Of a stretch of DNA of 19,508 bases, positions 14,392 to 19,508 are shown in pieces. The stretch is from Chloroflexota bacterium (GTDB taxonomy: Bacteria > Chloroflexota > Ktedonobacteria > Ktedonobacterales > Ktedonobacteraceae): NCBI GenBank assembly GCA_005881995.1, contig VBHV01000134.1, positions 1 through 19,508 of the forward strand, given 5' to 3'. Under the pieces are notes generated by a model, which saw only the letters and a program-made list of their open reading frames with translations, was not told the origin of the DNA and made no database searches. The position numbers were made by a program, and so were the translations under genes. The stretch's first letter is position 1, and each line of letters begins with the position of its first letter.

Positions 14392-15840
14392 CTATTCCCT
14401 TCGCCCGCGAATGGATCGCCGTAATAATCTTAAACGAACCAATCTACGTTTGATGGTTCCCATTGGAACTTTGGAGCGCAAACGCGACAGCCTGGGGCGC
14501 AAAATGCGCGCTGGCATCGCAGGTTGCAAACGCCTGATCCTCGTTCTATGCTGTATATGGCCTTGCGATGCGCTCTGCCAGACACCCGGAGCATCATCCG
14601 AGGGGAGGAAACTCAAGATACAGTTCCCAATATCAAACGATGCATAAGGGCGAGCGATGCGCCTGGCATTTTTCAACTGCTCTTGCAGCACTTGCGATCC
14701 AGGTTTCACCAGTCGCCGCAGCATGTTAATCATTTCCAACGAATCATATGCCAGCGCGCCTGCGTTATTTTCCGTGATAAATGTCACGTTACCTTCTTCC
14801 TGGCCGGGAACAAAGGCGCTGAGAATAACCGGCAGGTCGCAGGCCAGGGCTTCGCAAATGGTGCCTGGTCCAGCCTTGGTAATGATGACATCCGAGGCGT
14901 GCATTATCTCTGGCATATTATGTACAAAGCCAAATATCTTCGCGGGAACCCGCAAACTTGCTCTCACGCGCTGCAGATGCATATATAGGCGTTTATTACG
15001 ACCCGTGACAATCAATAGTTGCACGGGCAGACGCGCCTGCGAAATCGCCTGCACAGCGGAACGTATTCCACCCGCGCCGTCACCTCCACCTACTAATAAT
15101 ACGACCGGCAGGCCCGGTTCCAGACCCAGTTTGCGCTGTAATTCCTGCTTGCTTTCAATTGGCAGCGTAAACTTGGGATCGATTGGCATACCCAGCATGT
15201 GCACGCGTTTTTGATCCAGGCCGCGCTCTAAATACAGTTCTTTGGCGCGCTCAGTTGGCACAATGTAGGCATCCGCGCCAGGAGCGAACCAGGAATAATG
15301 GAGACTGACCAGATCGGTTACGACTGTAATGAATGGAATGTGGAAATCCAGGTCTTGCAAAACACGCAGGGTGACATGATTGAGCAAGGGATGAATAGAG
15401 ACGATTACATCAGGCTGCACACTGTTAATTAAACGCAACAATCCCTTATGAATGAGAGGAGTAGCCATGAGCCGTCCTACCGAGATGCTCTGAGCCTGGT
15501 TACTCAAATGAAATACCTGCCCGTAAAGTCTGGGGTTATAGCGGATTGTAGGCCCATACAGTTTCATAGCCTCTCGTAAAGGGAAGCGACTATACTCCTC
15601 AAAGGCATCCACAATTTCAACGCGGTAGGTCGGCGGATGCGGCGTAGCTGGCGCATCGAACGGAGCGGACGCATCAGGCGTTGCAGCCTTCTCAGCATTG
15701 TTTTGCTGGCAAGCAAGCCATGCCTCCTGTTCGTGCTGGGCAATCAGTGTTATAGCATTGCGTATGGCGTTGGCTGCACTGCGATGTCCCGCTCCAGTAT
15801 CAGCAATAAGAAACAGTAAAGTTCTTTCCTGGCCTTTCAA
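14392..15840 (-). CDS. MGDG synthase/UgtP-type glycosyltransferase (GT28)
   Basis: The N-terminal MGDG-synthase domain starts with LLFLIADTGAGHRSAANAI (9-27). The GT28 C-terminal domain carries GGGDGAGG (251-258), ITKAGPGTICEALA (320-333) and GQEEGN (346-351), which bind the sugar nucleotide. Members transfer glucose or galactose to diacylglycerol, or GlcNAc in MurG, at the inner membrane face; a glycolipid product is most likely. Two oddities are a ~37-residue polar, Ala/Pro-rich insertion (about 35-71) and a strongly basic C-terminal tail (about 430-482). It starts at TTG 15840, with AAGGGG nine bases upstream; a minimal ATG-ACC-CGT-TGA frame ends on that start. A strong hairpin separates it from rpmE. 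Confidence 0.9.
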   Translation of the reverse strand: MKGQERTLLFLIADTGAGHRSAANAIRNAITLIAQHEQEAWLACQQNNAEKAATPDASAPFDAPATPHPPTYRVEIVDAFEEYSRFPLREAMKLYGPTIRYNPRLYGQVFHLSNQAQSISVGRLMATPLIHKGLLRLINSVQPDVIVSIHPLLNHVTLRVLQDLDFHIPFITVVTDLVSLHYSWFAPGADAYIVPTERAKELYLERGLDQKRVHMLGMPIDPKFTLPIESKQELQRKLGLEPGLPVVLLVGGGDGAGGIRSAVQAISQARLPVQLLIVTGRNKRLYMHLQRVRASLRVPAKIFGFVHNMPEIMHASDVIITKAGPGTICEALACDLPVILSAFVPGQEEGNVTFITENNAGALAYDSLEMINMLRRLVKPGSQVLQEQLKNARRIARPYASFDIGNCILSFLPSDDAPGVWQSASQGHIQHRTRIRRLQPAMPARILRPRLSRLRSKVPMGTIKRRLVRLRLLRRSIRGRRE

Positions 15841-15891
15841 CGGGTCATTCCCCTTATAAAGTAAGCACCTACAGCTTCAAAAGCAGGAACA

Positions 15892-15919
15892 GGGGATAAG
15901 GGAAATCTCCCTTATCCCC
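15892..15919 (-). terminator. 12-bp perfect hairpin between rpmE and the glycosyltransferase gene
   Basis: GGGGATAAGGGA (15892-15903) pairs perfectly with 15908-15919 around a 4-nt loop, 22 bp after the rpmE stop. The following minus-strand sequence (TGTTCCTGCTTTTG) is only moderately T-rich. It probably works as a partial terminator or processing site, lowering expression of the downstream genes relative to L31. Confidence 0.65.
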
Positions 15920-15940
15920 GTTATATATACCCGAACTGGC

Positions 15941-16147
15941 TTACTCTTCTGGCAGGTTGAAACGCTTGCGGAAACGCTCTACTCGGCCAGCTGAGTCCAG
16001 GATACGCTGCTGCCCCGTAAAGAACGGGTGGCACTTTGAGCAGACGTCAACCTTCAAAACCGGCTTAATACTGACGGTCTTAAAGCTATTTCCACAGGCA
16101 CAAGTGACTGTGGCCTCAACATAATTTGGATGTATTCCCTTTTTCAT
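15941..16147 (-). CDS. rpmE: Ribosomal protein bL31, zinc-binding type
   Basis: The 68-residue protein begins [20 protein letters not shown], as bL31 does, and ends with the conserved [11 protein letters not shown]. Four cysteines (16, 18, 36, 39) make the zinc-binding C+ form, which serves as a zinc store. It bridges the subunits of the 70S ribosome. The start is fixed by GGGAG about six bases before ATG 16147. A strong promoter and an 80-nt leader with a perfect hairpin precede it. It is the first gene of the minus-strand cluster running down to 12590. Confidence 0.98.
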   Translation of the reverse strand: MKKGIHPNYVEATVTCACGNSFKTVSIKPVLKVDVCSKCHPFFTGQQRILDSAGRVERFRKRFNLPEE

Positions 16148-16172
16148 GATCTCTCCCAGGCTCCTTTATATT

Positions 16173-16195
16173 CACTGCTGTACATGCCAGCAGTG
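16173..16195 (-). promoter_or_regulatory. Leader hairpin of rpmE, candidate L31 autoregulatory element
   Basis: CACTGCTG (minus 16195-16188) pairs perfectly with CAGCAGTG (16180-16173) around a 7-nt loop, inside the predicted 5' leader of rpmE and about 26 nt before the ATG. L31 leaders that bind the protein product are known in several phyla. This one is proposed from position and structure only. Confidence 0.45.
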
Positions 16196-16234
16196 GTGCA
16201 AGGTATTAATTCAACAGTTATGGCTGTGAGCATG

Positions 16235-16263
16235 ATTGTACACGGATGACACATGGCCGTCAA
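16235..16263 (-). promoter_or_regulatory. Promoter of the rpmE cluster
   Basis: On the minus strand TTGACG (16263-16258), a 17-bp spacer and TACAAT (16240-16235); each differs from consensus at one base. Transcription would start near 16228, giving an ~80-nt leader. Confidence 0.75.
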
Positions 16264-16386
16264 GAGGACAGGAGTTCAGGGGTCTTCCCACTCCTCCCAT
16301 TCACCATCACCAACGCATTGACTGTATTCTATCATATAAGAACAAATTTGGGGAGGCGTTTATGCCGCATGCCGGCATTCACAACG

Positions 16387-16420
16387 AAAACAGAGGAGAG
16401 AGGTTCGCCTCTCTCCTCTG
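16387..16420 (-). terminator. Strong intrinsic terminator of the FHA gene
   Basis: Arms 16391-16403 and 16408-16420 are perfectly complementary over 13 bp with a four-base loop (CGAA in the minus-strand RNA). TTTTCGTT follows on that strand. The hairpin begins 12 bp after the FHA stop and insulates the rpmE promoter region. Confidence 0.85.
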
Positions 16421-16431
16421 AGTGTATGAGC

Positions 16432-18045
16432 TTATGCTCGTTGTTTCCCGCTATCAATCTTCCAGGTGCCATTCTCCATGATTAACGTATAGTCAATGAT
16501 ACTTGTGGCCCCGTCCGCAAAGGTATAGCTAATCGTACCTGTGCCTGCTGTATCATTGACATTGCTCACCGTGCAGGCGGTCACCATATTGGAGGTAAGA
16601 GAGGCCGCAAACTGGGCTTCCGTCCCCAGGCTTTGCTCCCTGGCAGAAAGCTGGTTATAGGCCGTCTGGTAATCTCCAGTCTTCAACGAATTGCAGAATG
16701 TATTAAGGGTCAGGGTCGGGGTAGAACGTACCTGCTCGGACTTAATCTTCCAGGTGCCATTCTCATTGACCAGTGTATAGTCAGCAACCAGTGAGACCCC
16801 GTTAGCCAGGCTATAGTTAATCGTGCCGGTGCCTGCCGCATCGTTGACATTGCTCACTGTGCAATTGTTCACCTTATTGTTGCTGAAATTGGCCGCAAAC
16901 TGGGCTTCAGTTTCCTGGCTTTGGGCAGTGCTGGAGAGCTCTTTGTAGGCGCTCTGGTAATCTCCGGCCTTGAGCTCGCCACAGTAGTTGCTAAGGGTGA
17001 GGGTTGGAGAAGAGTGTGGCTGCGTTCGAAAAATCTTCGAGCTGCCATTCTCATCGCCTAGCGAATAGTCAACGACCAGTGCATTCCCTTGAGCAAAGGT
17101 ATAGTTAATCGTACCTGTGCCTGCCCCATCGTTGACAGTTGTCACCGTGCAGTTGGTTATCTTGCCCAGGCCCCCGTTGGAAGCGTATCCAGCAGCAAAC
17201 ACCCCCTCAGAACCAACCTTGCTTTGCAAACCACTGGAAAGCTGATTATAAGCCGTCTGGTAATCTGCACCTTTGAGCGCAGTGCAGAAAGCATTCAGGG
17301 TCTTGGTCGGTGTCGAGCGATTCACATAGCCGATGACCCCAAAGATGATCAGCGCGATCACCACCACCCCAAGGACAGCACCCAGGATAGTCCAGAGCCG
17401 ACGACGATTCGGTCGCTGTGTCGGGGGAGCAGCAGGTGCAGGTGCACCAGGATAGGAAGCAGCCTGGGCATAGCCGGATGGCCCGTAACCAGGTGCAACA
17501 GGTGGGGGCGACTGATACGCTCCAGGTTGGGCGCCCTCACCGTAACCGGCAACGGGAGTACCGTAGTAAGGAGAACTCGGCGGATAGCTGGCTTGCTCGT
17601 ATCCAGCAGGAGGTGGGGGCGGGGGCTGATACGCTCCTGGTTGTTGAGCATCTGCACCGTAACCGGTGTTAGGAGGAAAAGGAGCCGCAACCGTAGGAGT
17701 ATAGGAGGGGCCACTCCCCTGCCTGGAACCAGCAAAGACAGTTGGTTCAGTTCCAGCAGAGCCAGGCACCTCATAAGTGATTCGTGTGTCTCCGATGACT
17801 ATGGTATCCCCTGTACGCAGCATGCTCGGCACATTGCTCGCGAGCCGCTGATCATTGACAAAGGTACCGTTGGTACTTCCCAGGTCAACAATGGCATAAT
17901 CCTGTCCCTGCGGGCGAATTTCAGCATGATGCGATGACACTTTAGGTTCAGCCAGCACCAACTGATTGCCGGGCGTGCGACCGATGGTCAATGGAGTTGG
18001 TCCCAGGTCAACTTGCCCAAATGGCCCTTTGAGTACTGCACTCAT
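16432..18045 (-). CDS. FHA-domain membrane protein with three extracytoplasmic repeats
   Basis: Residues ~5-95 are an FHA domain, a phosphothreonine-binding fold: TIGRTPGNQLVL, the KVSSHHAEI loop and DLGSTNGTFVNDQRL are its signature loops. A Pro/Gly/Tyr/Gln-rich linker (about 96-214) and one transmembrane helix (about 216-241, WTILGAVLGVVVIALIIFGV) follow. Three tandem repeats of 96-101 residues come next (DNA 17313-17011, 17010-16723, 16722-16435). Each has LTLNxFCxxLKxGDYQ, a second Cys in CTVSNVND, AGTGTI.Y and ENGTWKI, and looks NTF2/DUF4878-like with a likely internal disulfide. I use ATG 18045 (MSAVLKGPFG) with GGAAGGG eight bases upstream, rather than the in-frame ATG 18102. It probably relays between a Ser/Thr kinase inside and something outside; no kinase gene is in the window. 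Confidence 0.92.
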   Translation of the reverse strand: MSAVLKGPFGQVDLGPTPLTIGRTPGNQLVLAEPKVSSHHAEIRPQGQDYAIVDLGSTNGTFVNDQRLASNVPSMLRTGDTIVIGDTRITYEVPGSAGTEPTVFAGSRQGSGPSYTPTVAAPFPPNTGYGADAQQPGAYQPPPPPPAGYEQASYPPSSPYYGTPVAGYGEGAQPGAYQSPPPVAPGYGPSGYAQAASYPGAPAPAAPPTQRPNRRRLWTILGAVLGVVVIALIIFGVIGYVNRSTPTKTLNAFCTALKGADYQTAYNQLSSGLQSKVGSEGVFAAGYASNGGLGKITNCTVTTVNDGAGTGTINYTFAQGNALVVDYSLGDENGSSKIFRTQPHSSPTLTLSNYCGELKAGDYQSAYKELSSTAQSQETEAQFAANFSNNKVNNCTVSNVNDAAGTGTINYSLANGVSLVADYTLVNENGTWKIKSEQVRSTPTLTLNTFCNSLKTGDYQTAYNQLSAREQSLGTEAQFAASLTSNMVTACTVSNVNDTAGTGTISYTFADGATSIIDYTLIMENGTWKIDSGKQRA

Positions 18046-18072
18046 TATCGTTTCCCTTCCTTTAGTTAGGCT

Positions 18073-18115
18073 CAACATATTATGTTGGTGACCAGGAAGC
18101 AATCAGAACTTCCTG
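18073..18115 (-). promoter_or_regulatory. Two short palindromes upstream of the FHA gene
   Basis: CAACAT-ATT-ATGTTG (18073-18087) overlaps the only -10-like sequences (CATAAT or TAATAT, minus strand) near the FHA start. A second inverted repeat pairs CAGGAAG (18093-18099) with CTTCCTG (18109-18115). Together they look like an operator/promoter region, but no good -35 is present. Confidence 0.35.
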
Positions 18116-18363
18116 CTTACTTGCTAGATCCAATCATTCTTTAAAACGATGGGGGTCTAAATTTTTCTGCCTGGGATTTTTTCGTTGGAGTATACTGACT
18201 TTCATGAATGCTTCAGGAGCAGATTTGATTTGAATCTAGGAAGCTACGCGGGAAAACTATTTCTTCTCTGATATGCATTGCAGTCTACATGAGGTATTTC
18301 TTTTTGTCAAGAAAATTGGAACATTCCCGTTTTTTACTTTAAATCATCTTTCATCGCTTGCGC
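18116..18363. other. AT-rich intergenic region without clear gene
   Basis: AT-rich, with no ribosome site or convincing frame. A weak plus-strand promoter-like pair (TTGGAA, 17-bp spacer, TTAAAT, about 18318-18346) points at the small frame starting at 18364. I see no RNA gene. Confidence 0.4.
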
Positions 18364-18480
18364 ATGCAGTTTTTAGAGGCATACCAGGTGCTTGTACTTG
18401 CTGAACCGGAAAGCGCAGTTAGCCAACCCCTAAAAGAGGCTTTTTTAGCATTACGCCAAGCTGCTGAAAGCGGTGAATAA
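18364..18480 (+). CDS. Possible 38-residue small protein or gene remnant
   Basis: The frame starts MQFLEAYQVLVLAEPESA and ends QAAESGE, with TAA at 18478-18480 touching the stop of the convergent gene at 18481. Its composition is protein-like (an amphipathic helix, then a Leu/Ala-rich helix), but no ribosome site precedes the ATG. I do not recognise it. It could be the 3' end of a deleted gene, since the frame is closed only a few codons upstream. Confidence 0.3.
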   Translation: MQFLEAYQVLVLAEPESAVSQPLKEAFLALRQAAESGE

Positions 18481-19311
18481 CTACTTGGAAGACAACGCCT
18501 CCACCCACTCCTGCGCATACCCCGTCACCGACCAGTGCGAACTACTGCCAATATTACCGGCAATAGTCGTCTCGTAGCCCAGCATAATCACATAATCCTT
18601 ATCCTTGTAGCGAATTGAGAACGACTCACATTCCAGTTTGCCCACATAGAAAGAATCTCTCTGCTTCACAGAGGTCAGTTTTCGTAGAGGAGCGTAAAAG
18701 AAGACACGCTTCTCGCCACGATTTTCGGCGCATAACACCTCATGTTCAAACAGGTAGAGCCTTCCCCTTGCCACCGTCTCACCTTTGTTATTGAGCAGGG
18801 TCATCAGCGTGAAATGTTTGGGCCGACGCACCTCCATGTGTTCAGCTATCGCTGCTTCAGCTTGCTCACGCTGTCCTGGATAGAGTCCCTCCAGGTGCAG
18901 GCGCACATAACATGTGTCACCAAAGACATGCCCCAACCCTTCTTTCCCCTTACTGATACGCAGATAGTCTTCTCCCTCGTTCACCGCGAAACGCGCATCC
19001 GACCATGCCATCTCCTGCGCTTTCTCCCCCGGAAACTGCACACGCACGCGATCAGCATCAATCCATATGCCGGAACGCCTGTATTCGTTCGACAGGATAA
19101 GCATGAGCAAAAGCACAGCAAGGGCGACAAACCCCAGGATATACGCGAGTATCCCTAATCCTTCCAGGCTTGTCGGCAGCGCACGGAGGGTGGAAAGGAG
19201 TATGACCAAGACCGCTATTGCCAATAGCAGGGCAGAAACAACCATGAAGCGCGTAATTCGACGAGTATGGAGCGCAAAAGGATAGCGCATTGTAGCTACC
19301 GGTGTAGACAT
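18481..19311 (-). CDS. Two-helix membrane protein with PH-like cytoplasmic domain
   Basis: The 276-residue protein has two N-terminal hydrophobic helices (about 20-42 and 52-75), separated by a short loop. A soluble part follows, starting RRSGIWIDADRVRVQFPGEKAQEMAWSD, which is the strand pattern of bacterial PH-like domains (YdbT/YcxB style). A second beta-rich segment (about 165-255, including GRLYLFEHEVLCAEN and SFSIRYKDKDYVIML) could be another PH-like unit. The function is unknown. GAGG seven bases before ATG 19311 supports the start. It is divergent from purB with 88 bp between, and its own promoter lies there. The end of the gene abuts a small open frame on the other strand. Confidence 0.82.
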   Translation of the reverse strand: MSTPVATMRYPFALHTRRITRFMVVSALLLAIAVLVILLSTLRALPTSLEGLGILAYILGFVALAVLLLMLILSNEYRRSGIWIDADRVRVQFPGEKAQEMAWSDARFAVNEGEDYLRISKGKEGLGHVFGDTCYVRLHLEGLYPGQREQAEAAIAEHMEVRRPKHFTLMTLLNNKGETVARGRLYLFEHEVLCAENRGEKRVFFYAPLRKLTSVKQRDSFYVGKLECESFSIRYKDKDYVIMLGYETTIAGNIGSSSHWSVTGYAQEWVEALSSK

Positions 19312-19346
19312 ATCTTATCCTCGGATGGGTGTGTGATACACTAAAC

Positions 19347-19375
19347 AGTATATTCGTATATGCGGTGCAGTGTAA
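19347..19375 (-). promoter_or_regulatory. Candidate promoter of the PH-like gene
   Basis: On the minus strand TTACAC (19375-19370), a 17-bp spacer and TATACT (19352-19347). The 88-bp gap must also hold the purB promoter, so the two probably overlap. Confidence 0.45.
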
Positions 19376-19399
19376 CATATTGAGGGTCTTTTTCATATC

Positions 19400-19508
19400 A
19401 TGATTGAACGATATTCCCGGCCAGAAATGGCAGCCATCTGGTCCCCAACACATAAAAGTGATACCTGGCTCAAAGTCGAACTGCTGGTCTGCGAGGCCTG
19501 GGCGCGTG
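19400..19508 (+). CDS. purB: Adenylosuccinate lyase, N-terminal part (cut by window end)
   Basis: The first 36 codons, starting [14 protein letters not shown] and continuing to LVCEAWAR, match the very conserved N-terminus of PurB ([12 protein letters not shown]...K...WL.VE...CEAWA). The enzyme removes fumarate from SAICAR and adenylosuccinate in purine synthesis. GAGGG about 13 bases upstream is a distant ribosome site, but no other in-frame start fits. The rest of the gene is outside the window. Confidence 0.93.
   Translation, partial: MIERYSRPEMAAIWSPTHKSDTWLKVELLVCEAWAR

Noticed and set aside
15892..15919. Hairpin as the promoter-proximal end of a separate glycosyltransferase operon
   Set aside because: I found no convincing promoter between the hairpin and TTG 15840, so read-through from rpmE is the simpler reading.
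17089..17937. Long plus-strand open frame (282 codons) opposite the FHA gene
   Set aside because: It is antisense to the FHA linker and repeats, has no ribosome site and an Arg/Ser/Cys-rich composition typical of shadow frames.

Overview
The window looks like chromosomal DNA from a filamentous, spore-forming Chloroflexota of the Ktedonobacteria type. This is inferred from gene content and style rather than from a marker gene: a C+ ribosomal protein L31 upstream of a DUF1385 gene, WD40 and FHA proteins with a Pro/Gly/Tyr linker, many non-ATG starts, mid-range GC and mostly single-gene transcription units. I see no phage genes, transposase, CRISPR array, tRNA or rRNA.

Layout. Positions 1-510 hold the end of a WD40 protein. 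Next come citrate synthase (-, near-consensus promoter) and a membrane acyltransferase (-). Divergent from these is an ECF sigma factor plus zinc-finger anti-sigma pair (+). Acetate kinase (-) follows; its 3' end lies inside a dispersed-type palindrome, and a short remnant of a phosphoketolase gene sits just upstream of its start. A membrane-anchored TlpA-type thioredoxin (-) is divergent from a seven-helix membrane protein (+), which is followed by a TPR protein (+). A second ECF sigma gene (-) runs tail-to-tail into the TPR gene.

The right half opens with a SAMHD1-like HD phosphohydrolase (-, probably leaderless and probably frameshifted near its end) and a divergent Cof-type HAD phosphatase (+). 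A minus-strand cluster follows: rpmE (L31), an MGDG-synthase-type glycosyltransferase, DUF1385/YqhQ and a dual-specificity phosphatase. Then come an FHA protein with a membrane helix and three extracytoplasmic repeats (-), a two-helix PH-like protein (-), and the first 36 codons of adenylosuccinate lyase (+), cut by the window edge.

How the genes relate. Three parts seem to deal with the envelope: sigma/anti-sigma signalling with an acyltransferase next door, the glycosyltransferase-DUF1385-phosphatase cluster, and the FHA receptor-like protein. The metabolic genes (citrate synthase, acetate kinase, purB) are scattered. I found no clearly new multi-gene system. The best leads are the eroded phosphoketolase-acetate kinase module, the palindrome that supplies acetate kinase with its tail and stop, a candidate L31 mRNA leader hairpin, the leaderless HD gene with its suspected frameshift, and the sigma gene whose reading frame continues antisense through the TPR gene. 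All homology calls come from motif reading without database searches.
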